This document shows, piece by piece, positions 25,899-35,499 of a stretch of 64,000 nucleotides of DNA; positions within the stretch are counted from its first letter, which is position 1; each line of letters begins with the position of its first letter. The notes under the pieces are model-generated. The model ran no database searches. It saw only the letters and a program-made list of their open reading frames with translations, and was not told the origin of the DNA. The position numbers and the translations under genes are program-made. Source of the DNA: Pontibacter pamirensis (GTDB taxonomy: Bacteria > Bacteroidota > Bacteroidia > Cytophagales > Hymenobacteraceae); contig NZ_SSNI01000001.1 in assembly GCF_010015475.1 (NCBI RefSeq), positions 310,001 to 374,000 of the forward strand, in the 5' to 3' direction.

Positions 25899-27335
25899 AT
25901 GCGGCTCTTTATCCTTTTGTTTCTTCTCTGCGTTGCCTCTGTTGTGCCAGTCCTGGCGCAGCAGATTAGCCTTGAGTTAGGCAAGAGCCCATTACCCCTA
26001 AACCAATACTATACCATCTCTGTTAAGCTGCAGGATCAGCAGCTAAAGGAGTACACTCCTTTCCCGGAAATAGAAGGCTTTAAAAGAAGCAACAAGTACT
26101 CTTCCACCAAAACGATTATAACAGGGGGTAAAACCACCACTATTCTTACCATCACGCAAAACTATGCGGCACTGGAGGAGGGGGAGTATGCGCTGAGACC
26201 TTTCTCTATGGAGGTGAATGGACAAACGGTACAGTCGAAGGGAATGGCGATAGAGGTGACTCCAATGCAGTTGAATGTCCCTCAGCAGGTAAACGTGCCT
26301 GATCTTATCTCGGAGGATGATACCCCTGTTGCAGCCGATGAACCTGAATTTATTGACAAAGACGACAATGCTTTCCTGACCATATACACAGATAAAAAGG
26401 AGGTGTTTGTGGGGGAGGGCGTGAACGTGGTGCTGTACTTTTACCTGGCAGAAACAGACCAGCAACTGCTCGACTTCTACGACTTTGCTAATCAACTCTC
26501 CATAATTGTGCGGCAACTGAAGCAGCCAAATACCTGGGAGGAGGCGTTTGATTTCACAGAGATTACTCCAGAAAACGTTACCGTGCAGGGGGAGCCATAC
26601 CTTCGCTTTAAATTATACGAGTCGGTGCTGTACCCGCTAAACCTGGAGCCGCTGCGCTTTCCGCAGCTGAAGTTGCAGATGATTAAGTATAGGGTAGCGA
26701 AAAACCCGAGCCTGCTGGCAGAAGACCGGCAGGAAGGCTATAAGACATTTTACTCCCGGGAGCGGATGATACCAGTGAAGGAACTGCCTCCTCACCCGCT
26801 GCGCGATGTCGTGCCGGTCGGTAACTATACCTTAACTGAGAGCCTGTCGAAGAAAAGAGTGGCTGCAAACAAAAGTTTTACTTATCTTTTCGAAGTAAAC
26901 GGAGAGGGTAATCTGGCTGCCATCATGCCTCCTGCGCCGGAAGTGCCGCCAGGGCTGGAGTTTTACCCGCCCGATGTGCGGCAGGATGTAACAAAGCGCT
27001 CCGGTAGAGTGGTGGGGTCTAAAACCTTTGCCTACACTGTACTGCCACGGGAGCCGGGGCAATACAATATAGATAACATGCTGCAGTGGATTTACTTTAA
27101 CCCAACAACGGCAGCCTACGATACGCTGCGGCCTTCGCTGCAGGTGCAGATTACGGGTGCTAACGGCAGCAATGCGTTAGTCCTAACCAGAGATTTAGGA
27201 TCATTTTATAATATCATCGAGAACGAAGACAATACACTGGTGGATGTACACTTTTTCGACACGATAAAGCGCTACACAACCATTATTCTGCTAATATTAC
27301 TTCTGATATCAGCCTTCGTTTTCCTAAAGAAATAG
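25899..27335 (+). CDS. BatD-family protein
   Basis: A 478-residue membrane protein from ATG 25899, whose signal peptide ends VVPVLAQQ. Beta-rich repeats of the BatD type fill the periplasmic part, such as ISLELGKSPLPLNQYYTISV and the FPEIEGFKRSN block that is a family hallmark. A single C-terminal membrane span (TIILLILLLISAFVFLKK) follows. BatD belongs to Bacteroidota aerotolerance clusters with MoxR and VWA proteins; here it is alone and followed 4 bases later by aroC. Its molecular role is not known. Confidence 0.88.
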   Translation: MRLFILLFLLCVASVVPVLAQQISLELGKSPLPLNQYYTISVKLQDQQLKEYTPFPEIEGFKRSNKYSSTKTIITGGKTTTILTITQNYAALEEGEYALRPFSMEVNGQTVQSKGMAIEVTPMQLNVPQQVNVPDLISEDDTPVAADEPEFIDKDDNAFLTIYTDKKEVFVGEGVNVVLYFYLAETDQQLLDFYDFANQLSIIVRQLKQPNTWEEAFDFTEITPENVTVQGEPYLRFKLYESVLYPLNLEPLRFPQLKLQMIKYRVAKNPSLLAEDRQEGYKTFYSRERMIPVKELPPHPLRDVVPVGNYTLTESLSKKRVAANKSFTYLFEVNGEGNLAAIMPPAPEVPPGLEFYPPDVRQDVTKRSGRVVGSKTFAYTVLPREPGQYNIDNMLQWIYFNPTTAAYDTLRPSLQVQITGANGSNALVLTRDLGSFYNIIENEDNTLVDVHFFDTIKRYTTIILLILLLISAFVFLKK

Positions 27336-27338
27336 AAT

Positions 27339-28418
27339 ATGAGCAACACGTACGGAAAGCTTTTCCGCATAACTACTTTTGGTGAATCGCATGGTGCGGC
27401 TGTGGGCGTTATTATAGATGGCTGCCCGGCCGGCCTGGAGGTGAACCTGGAGGAAATTCAGCATGCACTGGATCGCAGGCGCCCGGGGCAGTCTGCCATT
27501 ACAACACCCCGTAAGGAGGAGGACAAGGTAACGGTACAGTCCGGTATCTTTGAAGGCAGGACACAAGGCACACCCATTTCGATGGTGGTGAACAACAAGG
27601 ACCAGCACAGCCACGACTACAGTCATATACAGCATGCTTTCCGCCCGTCGCACGCGGATTATACCTACACCGCCAAATATGGTACCCGCGATTACCGCGG
27701 TGGCGGCCGCAGCTCAGCCCGCGAAACGGTGGCCCGCGTGGCAGCAGGTGCTCTGGCGGCCAAACTACTGGAGAAGCACGGCATCAGCGTGAAGTCATAC
27801 GTGTCGCAGGTGGGCAAGATAAAACTGCAAAAGCCATATACCGAGCTCGACCTGAACCAGATTGACTCCAATATCGTGCGCTGCCCTGACGGTGCCACAG
27901 CCTCCCGCATGATAGGCCTGATAGAAGAAGCACGCGACAGTCAGGACACGATTGGCGGCGTAGTAAGCTGCGTGATACAGGGCGTACCAGCCGGTTTAGG
28001 AGAGCCTGTTTTCGATAAGCTGCACGCGGAGTTGGGCAAGGCCATGCTCAGCATCAATGCTGTGAAAGGCTTTGAGTACGGCAGCGGCTTTGAAGGTGTG
28101 AAAATGCGCGGTTCAGAGCATAACGACCAGTTCTACACCGATGAGGAAGGCAACATTCGTACCCGTACGAACTACTCCGGCGGTATACAGGGTGGCATCA
28201 GCAATGGCCAGGACATTTACTTTAATGTAGCCTTTAAACCTGTAGCCACTATCCTGCAGCCACAGCAAACCATTAACGATACAGGAGAAGACATCACCCT
28301 GAAGGGCAAAGGCCGCCACGATCCATGCGTGTTGCCACGCGCCGTGCCCATCGTGGATGCTATGGCCGCACTTGTGCTGGCAGATTTCCTGATGCGGCAG
28401 CAGGCAAATAAGGTATAG
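27339..28418 (+). CDS. aroC: Chorismate synthase
   Basis: Catalyses the last shikimate-pathway step, EPSP to chorismate, using reduced FMN. The 359-residue protein has [19 protein letters not shown] at the N-terminus, the [13 protein letters not shown] signature, and [13 protein letters not shown] near the C-terminus. All conserved FMN and substrate residues in these motifs are present. It follows batD by 4 bases, so it is probably transcribed with it. Confidence 0.98.
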   Translation: MSNTYGKLFRITTFGESHGAAVGVIIDGCPAGLEVNLEEIQHALDRRRPGQSAITTPRKEEDKVTVQSGIFEGRTQGTPISMVVNNKDQHSHDYSHIQHAFRPSHADYTYTAKYGTRDYRGGGRSSARETVARVAAGALAAKLLEKHGISVKSYVSQVGKIKLQKPYTELDLNQIDSNIVRCPDGATASRMIGLIEEARDSQDTIGGVVSCVIQGVPAGLGEPVFDKLHAELGKAMLSINAVKGFEYGSGFEGVKMRGSEHNDQFYTDEEGNIRTRTNYSGGIQGGISNGQDIYFNVAFKPVATILQPQQTINDTGEDITLKGKGRHDPCVLPRAVPIVDAMAALVLADFLMRQQANKV

Positions 28419-28456
28419 CTGTGGGTTTCTCCTGAGAAAATGCAACAGGTTTTTTT

Positions 28457-28493
28457 AAGCCTCCTGCATGGTGTTTTACCTGCAGGAGGCTTT
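28457..28493 (+). terminator. Terminator of batD-aroC
   Basis: AAGCCTCCTGCA (28457-28468) pairs with TGCAGGAGGCTT (28481-28492), followed by TTT. A strong 12-bp stem. Confidence 0.85.
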
Positions 28494-28744
28494 TCGCATT
28501 TTAGCAGCTTCATCTGATAGGTACCCCAAAAAGCCTGATGTTGTTCATGAACATGTGCCTGCCATTCAGGTGATGCATTTGTTGCTGTACACCATGTCTG
28601 GCATTGTCGTTCGCATCCATCAGCGGTCCATGTAGGATGGGGTTGTACTGCAACGGACCCAATCAAGTTTATTTAGCTTTGTCATACATCAATAGCGGTT
28701 ACTATAGGTAAGAAAAGTAAGAATCCTGGAATTAATTGCCTAAA

Positions 28745-28778
28745 GCAAAAACGCCACTCTGTTTCCAGCGTGGCGTTT
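28745..28778 (-). terminator. Terminator of the NhaD-type antiporter gene
   Basis: AAACGCCAC (28749-28757) pairs with GTGGCGTTT (28770-28778); read leftward it is followed by TTTTGC. It lies 21 bases past the stop of the antiporter gene. Confidence 0.75.
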
Positions 28779-28799
28779 ATGTGTGATGAGTACGTGCTT

Positions 28800-30191
28800 T
28801 TAGAATATCCGGAGATGGACTACCAGGAACCAAACCAGTACCAGAATTGGCAGCAGGAACGGGATAGAGTAACGCAGGATATAGCCAAAGAAAGTAGGCA
28901 TATTAATGCCTGCGCTTTCAGCAATCGCTTTTACCATAAAGTTAGGACCGTTACCAATATAGGTAAAGGCTCCGAAAAGCACGGCAGCTAAAGAAATGGC
29001 TTCTAATTCGATAAGCGTATCCAGGCCTGCGGCAGAGGTGCCTGTGGCAAACTGTTTAACATCTACCGGCATGTTCTGCGCCATGTCGTATTTAGCCATT
29101 GCCAGCGACAGGAAGTTCGCATATGTCGGTGCATTGTCGAGGAAGCCGGAAAGCGAACCAGTTACCCAGTACAGGAAGTTAGGTGTGATGAATTGTGCAT
29201 ACTGCGGTGCAGAGGCAATCTCAGCAGAAAGCTGCAGGGCCGGCATCATTGTGAAGAAGATGCCGAAGAACAGGAACACTACCTCCAGGATAGGGTGGAA
29301 GTTAAACTTGTTTCCAGCCAGCGCCGTCTTATTGGAAAAGCGGTAGCACATAAAGGCAGCAGTCAACTGAATGATTTCGCGCAGGAATGAAAACTTGTTG
29401 CCGTCGTAGTAAATATGAGGCAGGCCATCTATTACGTTCGGGTCCAGAAATACAGCACCAATTATAATTGCTAACCAGAACAGGTTGCGTTTGCCGCTAA
29501 AGTGGAATTCAGTTTTCGCCTCGTTTTTAGCTACTACTTCCGGGCGCGGTGTAAATGCTGTTTCTTTGTTGCGCCTGTCAACCAGGAAGAAAAGCAAGCA
29601 AAGCAGTATTATAGACAGCACCCAGGGGGTAAACAGGTGAATTAATGTCCAAAAGAAAGGCACACCCTTTATAAAACCGATGAACAGGGGAGGATCGCCA
29701 AGCGGGGTAAGCAGACCACCGGCATTACTTACTATAAAGATGAAGAAAATGATCTGGTAAGGCTTAATACGATGCACGTTAAGCCTGATGAACGGGCGAA
29801 TAAGTAGAAGCGAAGCGCCTGTAGTACCGATGAAGTTAGCCAATACAGCTCCCACTGCCACCAAGGCCACATTCATAGCCGGAGTAGCATTGGCATTTAT
29901 GTTTAAGTAAATACCGCCTGCGGCTATGTAAAGCGAACTGAGCAGGGTTGCAAAAGTAATATATTCAGCAAGCGTGTGTGCCGGCATATGATAGTCTCCG
30001 AGGGCAAACAGGTAGTAGAGCAGCACCGTTAAGCCAAGCACTACGGCTACGGTCTTATAGTTGTGTTCCCAAAAGTGCCCAAAGAAGATAGGGCCGGCGG
30101 CTATCATGCCAATCAGAAACAGGAAAGGTATTATCAGGAAAATCGGAAGCGCATGCTGGGCCTGCGCCAGCAGAATGAAATTGGTTAGCAT
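28800..30191 (-). CDS. NhaD/CitMHS-type sodium:proton antiporter
   Basis: A 463-residue inner-membrane protein with about 11-12 hydrophobic spans. Family features are the intramembrane motifs NFIGTTGASLLLIRP and IVSNAGGLLTPLGDPPLFIGF, and the second-half repeat GSLSGFLDNAPTYANF. This matches the CitMHS_2/NhaD group of the ion transporter superfamily, usually Na+/H+ antiporters. The pseudo-symmetric pair of GD-PP and DNAPT motifs is intact. It is monocistronic. Substrate specificity is inferred from the family. Confidence 0.9.
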   Translation of the reverse strand: MLTNFILLAQAQHALPIFLIIPFLFLIGMIAAGPIFFGHFWEHNYKTVAVVLGLTVLLYYLFALGDYHMPAHTLAEYITFATLLSSLYIAAGGIYLNINANATPAMNVALVAVGAVLANFIGTTGASLLLIRPFIRLNVHRIKPYQIIFFIFIVSNAGGLLTPLGDPPLFIGFIKGVPFFWTLIHLFTPWVLSIILLCLLFFLVDRRNKETAFTPRPEVVAKNEAKTEFHFSGKRNLFWLAIIIGAVFLDPNVIDGLPHIYYDGNKFSFLREIIQLTAAFMCYRFSNKTALAGNKFNFHPILEVVFLFFGIFFTMMPALQLSAEIASAPQYAQFITPNFLYWVTGSLSGFLDNAPTYANFLSLAMAKYDMAQNMPVDVKQFATGTSAAGLDTLIELEAISLAAVLFGAFTYIGNGPNFMVKAIAESAGINMPTFFGYILRYSIPFLLPILVLVWFLVVHLRIF

Positions 30192-30373
30192 GTTTAGGAA
30201 ATGCGGTGTTACGTCAGTTCAAATTTGCTTGCGGTGCAAAGATACGTTTTCTGAAGTAATTAGCTAATCAAACCTAACTGCTGAAAGCTGCCGCTCTGGC
30301 CTGGATGCCAATACTTCTGGCAGTTGGAGTAAACGTAAAAGAGTGAGTTCGCCCTGTATGAGGAGAGATTTTT

Positions 30374-30429
30374 GCTTCGGACACACGTAAAATCGATCTC
30401 CTTGAGCAGGTTCTACGTGTATCCGAAGC
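30374..30429. terminator. Imperfect hairpin downstream of the 62-aa gene
   Basis: GCTTCGGACACACGTA (from 30374) pairs with TACGTGTATCCGAAGC (to 30429) with one mismatch and a 24-base loop. It lies between two leftward genes and may end the upstream small gene. Confidence 0.5.
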
Positions 30430-30451
30430 AATCTTTTATGTACAATTATTG

Positions 30452-30640
30452 CTAATGCTTTATGGGGATATCCTTCGGTTCAGTGTCGATATAAGTTACA
30501 GGTATGTTTTCATCTTTAACCACATCATCATTCTTTCCATCTGAGGGCTTTGCTGATGAGTTTGACTTGTTCTGGATATCAGAGATAGTTTCCTTTACCT
30601 GTTCTTTATCTGCTTCTCTCTTTATATCTTCTCTTTCCAT
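30452..30640 (-). CDS. Small hydrophilic hypothetical protein
   Basis: A 62-residue, highly charged and probably disordered protein, beginning MEREDIKREADKEQVKETIS and ending near TYIDTEPKDIPIKH. No family was recognised. Such short Lys/Asp/Glu/Ser-rich proteins are common next to stress genes, but no neighbour supports this. Bounded downstream by a hairpin. Moderately likely to be real. Confidence 0.5.
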   Translation of the reverse strand: MEREDIKREADKEQVKETISDIQNKSNSSAKPSDGKNDDVVKDENIPVTYIDTEPKDIPIKH

Positions 30641-31092
30641 GATATGTTGTATCGTTAAAACTTGAATTCAATATAAGGTGTTAGATACGCTATACGTCAA
30701 AAATAGTACTGGGAAAAGAGCTTTAAGTAGACGAAACTATAAAAATAAGTGTGATTATACGTATAAACGCAGCTTTTAAACCTTATTGGCAGAGATTTAT
30801 ACTTAAGAAAATAAGAAGGTTTTTTGTGCTGAAAACAGGAATCTGCATGTATCAGACTGTTGCTAAAGCTGTATCATCAGGCATAATCAGTTGTACTGCT
30901 TTCTGAATGTATGGTGCTTAGCAGTTGAGATAGAAGCTTTCATTAATTACCCGAGCAGGAGCTACAACAGCTTTGAGTTTGTTAACTGCCGTTCGGGCAA
31001 CAAGTGCTGCTTTGCTACTTCTCAGAAATATTGACTAATTTTGGAAACTTAAAGGTATAGCCTTAGGTTTTAATATAAAACAGAGAAATATC
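30641..31092. other. Intergenic stretch before the Nfu gene
   Basis: About 450 bases, A/T-rich, with promoter elements at 31011-31043 for the rightward Nfu gene. No hairpin or coding segment was recognised in the remainder. Confidence 0.5.
31011..31043 (+). promoter_or_regulatory. Promoter of the Nfu gene
   Basis: TTTG (31011-31014), 21 bases, then TAATTTTG (31036-31043): an exact Bacteroidota-type promoter. The transcript would start about 40 bases before the ATG. Confidence 0.7.
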
Positions 31093-31704
31093 ATGATAGA
31101 AAATAAAGAAAAAGTAGTTTCTGTATACGCAGAAGCCAACCCGAATCCTGAGTCAATGAAGTTTGTGATGAACGTGCAACTGTTGCCAGACGGCCAGAGC
31201 GTGGATTATCCTACTTTGGAAAGCGCTTTGGAGTCGCCGCTGGCGCAGGAGCTTTTCAACTTTGACTATGTATCACGTGTTTTCATCGCGAGCAACTTCG
31301 TTACGGTTACGAAAAGCTCAGATATAGAGTGGGTGAAGCTGATACCGGAATTGCGCACTTTCCTTAAGTCTTATACAGAGGCTGGCGGGCCGGCATTTAA
31401 CGAAGGTTTTACCGTTAACAAGCCAGAGACTACCGCTACTGACGGCGAAGCATCCGCAGAAGATGCGGAAATCTCTAAGAAAGTAATTGACCTGTTGGAG
31501 AACTATGTGCGTCCGGCTGTTGAGCAGGATGGTGGTAACATCACCTTTAAGTCTTACCACGATGGCGTTGTAACTGTATTCCTGCAAGGTTCATGCAGCG
31601 GTTGCCCGTCTGCCACTGTTACGCTGAAGTCAGGTATCGAGAACCTGTTGAAGCGCATGGTGCCAGAAGTGAGAGAAGTTGTTGCGGATGGTATTACCGT
31701 TTAA
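31093..31704 (+). CDS. NifU-like iron-sulfur scaffold/carrier (Nfu)
   Basis: A 203-residue protein with an N-terminal Nfu_N domain (about 8-95: YAEANPNPESMKFVMN, LFNFDYVSRVFIASNFVTVTK) and a C-terminal NifU domain (about 125-200) with the cluster-ligating CxxC in GSCSGCPSATVTL. Nfu proteins hold a transient [4Fe-4S] cluster at a dimer interface and hand it to target enzymes. The two-domain layout is that of bacterial and mitochondrial Nfu rather than full NifU. Monocistronic, with a good promoter and terminator. Confidence 0.95.
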   Translation: MIENKEKVVSVYAEANPNPESMKFVMNVQLLPDGQSVDYPTLESALESPLAQELFNFDYVSRVFIASNFVTVTKSSDIEWVKLIPELRTFLKSYTEAGGPAFNEGFTVNKPETTATDGEASAEDAEISKKVIDLLENYVRPAVEQDGGNITFKSYHDGVVTVFLQGSCSGCPSATVTLKSGIENLLKRMVPEVREVVADGITV

Positions 31705-31720
31705 GTACAAGCACTAGTAT

Positions 31721-31762
31721 AAAAGAAGAAGCCAGCCCCTCACGGAGCTGGCTTCTTCTTTT
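31721..31762 (+). terminator. Terminator of the Nfu gene
   Basis: AAAAGAAGAAGCCAGC (31721-31736) pairs perfectly with GCTGGCTTCTTCTTTT (31747-31762); the 3' arm itself supplies the T-run. Confidence 0.88.
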
Positions 31763-31810
31763 GCACGATGTTTAACTTGCTGGTGCCAGCTCGTTTTGTC
31801 GTAACACGAA

Positions 31811-31868
31811 AGGTATAAAAACAGAAAAGCCCGGAGCATATGCTCCGGGCTTTTCTGTTTTTATACCT
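31811..31868. terminator. Perfect 58-bp palindrome, secDF terminator
   Basis: Bases 31811-31868 equal their own reverse complement: AGGTATAAAAACAGAAAAGC, then CCGGAGCATATGCTCCGG at the centre, then the mirror. A 29-bp stem with essentially no loop (about 4 bases when folded). It begins 8 bases after the secDF stop, on the leftward side, and T-runs exist in both directions. Confidence 0.85.
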
Positions 31869-31875
31869 GTGTCTC

Positions 31876-34800
31876 TTAGCGAGCTGACTGTGCAACCTGC
31901 GCTGAAGCAACTGGCGTTTCCTCATCCTTCATAGTATCTACTACAATTGGAGTAGCGATAAACAGGGAAGAGTAAGTACCGGCTAGTACACCGATAATCA
32001 TTGCCAGTGAGAAGCCACGAAGAACTTCGCCACCAAAGAAGAACAGAATCACAACCACCAGGAATAATGTCAGGGAAGTGATAATGGTACGGCTAAAGGT
32101 GCTGATCAGGGCTGGGTTCACTATCTCTCTCACGTGGGCACGTGGATTATCATACATGTACTCCCGCACACGGTCAAAGATTACCACGGTATCATTGATT
32201 GAGAAACCGATAATGGTTAGCACCGCAGCAATGAACACCTGGTCAATCTCATAAGAGATACCAAACAGGTCCAGGATAGAGAATACGGCTATAATCATCA
32301 GGGCGTCGTGCAACAAGGCTACCACGCCTCCAAGGGAAAACTGCCATTTTCTGAATCGAAGCATTACGTATAGGAAGATACCTACCAAGGCCAGCAGCAT
32401 CGCAATCAAAGCAGTGTTCTGAATGTCATCGGCTATAGTGGCACCTACTTTAGAAGAACTTAGTATTTCCGGGTTCAAATTGCCGTACTCCTCCAGGCCA
32501 CTCATCAAAGCTGCTTTTACCTGCTCATCTGCCTGTGTACTTTCATCATCTGCCAACCAGCTCGTTGTAACTTTCAAGCGGTTAGGCGTGTCATAGGTTT
32601 TCACCTCAGTACCCGCCTCCTGGAAATCATCTGCCAGGGCAGTACGTACATCAGATGCCGGAACAGCCTGATCAAGCTCTATTACATAAGAACGACCACC
32701 TTTGAAGTCAACACCCAGGTTAGGGCCACCGTTGATGTACATCGCTACAAATCCAAAAGCCAATATTGCCACAGAAAAGGCATAAGCTGGCTTTCTGTAC
32801 GCCATCACATCAAACTTGATATTCCTGAACATTTTACCGGAAATCAGCGTCGAGAACGACAGCTTACCACCTCTCTTGAAAGCATTCTCAACAAACACTC
32901 TTGAGATGAATACTGATGTAAAGAACGACGTTACAATACCGATCATCAGCGTAATAGCGAAGCCTTTAACAGGACCGGAACCGAAGAAATAAAGGATAAA
33001 GCCTACAAGGAATGTTGTAACGTTCGCATCCAAAATGGTACTGAAAGCTTTGTCATACCCTTTGTTGATGATCTCACGCATCGACAGTCCTTTCAAAGAC
33101 TCTTCCCGCATACGCTCAAATATCAGTACGTTCGCATCCACGGCCATACCTAACGTAAGCACAATACCTGCGATACCAGGTAGTGTAAGCGCAGCATTAA
33201 ACTGTGCCAGCACACCCAGGATAAAGAACACGTTGAAAAGAAGGGCCAGGTCAGCAATAAAACCGCCACGGCTGTAGTAAGCAATCATAAAGATAACCAC
33301 GATAGCGAAACCAGCCAAAGTAGAAATCAGTCCTTGGTTAATGGCTTCCTGGCCAAGAGAAGGACCTACTACGGCTTCTTCCACAATGCGTGTTGGAGCT
33401 GGCATTTTACCAGCTTTCAGAATGTTTGCTAAGTCCTGCGCTTCTTCTATAGTAAAGTTACCGGAGATAGAAGAGCTACCGCCCGAAATCTCACCTTGTA
33501 CCACTGGTGCAGAATACACATAGTTATCCAGCACGATAGCTACTTGGCGGCCCACGTTATCACCTGTCAGGCGAGCCCATTTCTTAGCTCCTGTTGGGTT
33601 CATCGTCATGCTGATTTCCGGGCGGCCTGTCTGGTCGAAGTCCTGACGTGCATCGTTGATAGCCTCGCCTGTTAATGGGGCGTCGCCACCGCGGCCTCTT
33701 TTTATAGCGTAGAACTCCACAAAATCCTGGCGGTTATCACCTGAAATTGGCTTCACACTCCACAGGAACTTCATGTTAGAAGGGAACATGCCGCGTACTT
33801 CCGGGCGGCTGAGGATATCGTTGATTTGGGCTGTATCGCGTACGTTCGCACCGATGCCACTAGGCATTTGTGTAAACAGACTAGCTAGCACATTATTTTG
33901 CTGCGCGTTAGCCAAAGAGTCAAGTGTGGAAGTTGCCGCAACTGCTGCAGCGCTGTCTGTTTGTGTAGAAGCGATGGCAGTAGTATCTGTAACGGCAGAA
34001 TCTGTTACAGCAGCCTGTGCCAACACATCTGTATCGTCTCTAACAACGGCTGCATTGCCAGTAGCATTTTGTGGAGTAGTAGTGTTATCGGTTGCAATGT
34101 TCAGGTTACCGGCGCGCTGCTGCTCATTCAGGTACTGGCCCAACTGAGCAAAGTAAGGGCTGAACTCCTGTGGAGACCATACTTCCCAGAACTCGAGGTT
34201 TGCCATGCCCTGCAACAGGTTGCGTACGCGGTCCGGGTTGTCGATACCCGGTAACTCAATCTGAATACGGCCTGTACCTTCCAGGCGCTGAATGTTTGGC
34301 TGTGTAACACCAAATCTGTCAATACGCGTGCGCAGGATGTTAAAAGAGCGATCAATGGCATCATCAACCTCTTTTTCAATTACTTCAACAACCTCCTCGT
34401 TCGTAGACTCGTAGCTGATTCTGCCACGGTTCGCAGTGTTAGAGAAGATGCGGCTCAGGCGGCCATCTGGCTCAACTTCACGATAAGCCTCTGCAAAAAG
34501 AGTTGTAAAGCGCGCTTGGCTGTTTTTTTGCAATTCCTGTGCACGGTTAAGGGCCTTCAGGAAGTTAGGGTCTTTGCTGTTGCCGGACATAGAGCGGATA
34601 ATCTCCACCGGAGACACCTCCAGCACCACGTGCATACCGCCTTTCAGGTCGAGGCCAAGGCCAAGTTCGTTTTCTTTTACCTCCTGATAGGTCATGCCCA
34701 TGTAAACAGGCTCCCGCGAAACAGAATCGAGGTAATTCTGCAGTTTTGCAGGATTTAAATTGCCTTGTGCATCCGTAGCATACGCTTCAGCATTATTCTG

Positions 34801-34893
34801 CACACTGCGGGCAACAAAAGAGAAAGACAGGTAGTAAAGGCAAAGTGCCGATACAATAACTGTCAGAACAATTATAAATGTTTTATTCCGCAT
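31876..34893 (-). CDS. secDF: Fused protein translocase subunit SecDF
   Basis: A 1005-residue fusion of SecD and SecF, which use the proton gradient to pull preproteins through SecYEG. SecD part: first membrane span, LGLDLKGGMHVVLEV, a large P1 periplasmic domain, GAVVGPS-type motif EEAVVGPSLGQEAI, then five spans with the VLTLGMAVDANVLIFERMRE block. SecF part: NLGVDFKGGRSYVIEL, GATIADDIQNTAL, and FSINDTVVIFDRVRE. A roughly 70-residue Ala/Thr/Asp/Ser-rich insertion lies inside P1 (about 270-340). The fusion is typical of Bacteroidota. Monocistronic. Confidence 0.97.
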   Translation of the reverse strand: MRNKTFIIVLTVIVSALCLYYLSFSFVARSVQNNAEAYATDAQGNLNPAKLQNYLDSVSREPVYMGMTYQEVKENELGLGLDLKGGMHVVLEVSPVEIIRSMSGNSKDPNFLKALNRAQELQKNSQARFTTLFAEAYREVEPDGRLSRIFSNTANRGRISYESTNEEVVEVIEKEVDDAIDRSFNILRTRIDRFGVTQPNIQRLEGTGRIQIELPGIDNPDRVRNLLQGMANLEFWEVWSPQEFSPYFAQLGQYLNEQQRAGNLNIATDNTTTPQNATGNAAVVRDDTDVLAQAAVTDSAVTDTTAIASTQTDSAAAVAATSTLDSLANAQQNNVLASLFTQMPSGIGANVRDTAQINDILSRPEVRGMFPSNMKFLWSVKPISGDNRQDFVEFYAIKRGRGGDAPLTGEAINDARQDFDQTGRPEISMTMNPTGAKKWARLTGDNVGRQVAIVLDNYVYSAPVVQGEISGGSSSISGNFTIEEAQDLANILKAGKMPAPTRIVEEAVVGPSLGQEAINQGLISTLAGFAIVVIFMIAYYSRGGFIADLALLFNVFFILGVLAQFNAALTLPGIAGIVLTLGMAVDANVLIFERMREESLKGLSMREIINKGYDKAFSTILDANVTTFLVGFILYFFGSGPVKGFAITLMIGIVTSFFTSVFISRVFVENAFKRGGKLSFSTLISGKMFRNIKFDVMAYRKPAYAFSVAILAFGFVAMYINGGPNLGVDFKGGRSYVIELDQAVPASDVRTALADDFQEAGTEVKTYDTPNRLKVTTSWLADDESTQADEQVKAALMSGLEEYGNLNPEILSSSKVGATIADDIQNTALIAMLLALVGIFLYVMLRFRKWQFSLGGVVALLHDALMIIAVFSILDLFGISYEIDQVFIAAVLTIIGFSINDTVVIFDRVREYMYDNPRAHVREIVNPALISTFSRTIITSLTLFLVVVILFFFGGEVLRGFSLAMIIGVLAGTYSSLFIATPIVVDTMKDEETPVASAQVAQSAR

Positions 34894-35067
34894 TTTAGAT
34901 TAATAATAGAATTGGTATAATTGAATTTGTTTGAATACTATAGTTTTCCCTTCTCCTTTTATAGGCAACTGTAAAAAGCCTCGGATGCGTTCCGTCGGCT
35001 AAAGAATATTAGCCTGCCAAAGCGCTGGAAATTAGCAAAGGGAATAAAAAATGAAGGGGAGGAAAGC

Positions 35068-35445
35068 CTAAGGGGCGTTAGGCTGAATGGTGATAGGGAA
35101 AATACGGGATACAAAGCCTATACCCGGAGGTATGGTTGTGTAAGCCGGCAAAAGCTCGTCAGTGGGTTTGGCAAAGGATGGCTGCTGCGGCAGTGGCACT
35201 GCGGCCTGCTGCAGGTTAAGCGCTACGAAGGAGGTAGTTGCCTCCAGCGATACCTTCTGCTTTACAACGTTTTTGTTCTCTGAGTCAGGGACAGTAGCCA
35301 GTTTGGAATTGGACTGCTGTGCCGGGCCATTTACCGCCGAAGTATACGCCACTACCTCCTGTCCGTTGAGCACAAGTGCCCACAGCAAGGTAAAAGACAT
35401 CAGAAGATGCTTAAAGCAGTTGGATATGTTTTTAGCGTTTGGCAT
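35068..35445 (-). CDS. Exported hypothetical protein
   Basis: A 125-residue protein with an N-terminal hydrophobic segment (LLMSFTLLWALVLNGQEVVA) consistent with a signal peptide. The mature part is Ser/Gln/Pro-rich with no motif, ending in FVSRIFPITIQPNAP. No family was recognised. It sits between secDF and the TrkA-type gene on the same strand. Low-complexity and short; probably real but of unknown function. Confidence 0.55.
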   Translation of the reverse strand: MPNAKNISNCFKHLLMSFTLLWALVLNGQEVVAYTSAVNGPAQQSNSKLATVPDSENKNVVKQKVSLEATTSFVALNLQQAAVPLPQQPSFAKPTDELLPAYTTIPPGIGFVSRIFPITIQPNAP

Positions 35446-35499
35446 TGGTAATGTATTGTTTACAAATGTAATGCCTTTTTTATTTTAAAAAAGAAATCC

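Noticed and set aside
28510-28662. Minus-strand 50-codon frame (TTG start) after aroC
   Set aside because: The text reads somewhat protein-like (NPILHGPLMDANDNAR), but it has only a TTG start or a 36-codon ATG version, and no homologue or signal was recognised. It may be a remnant.
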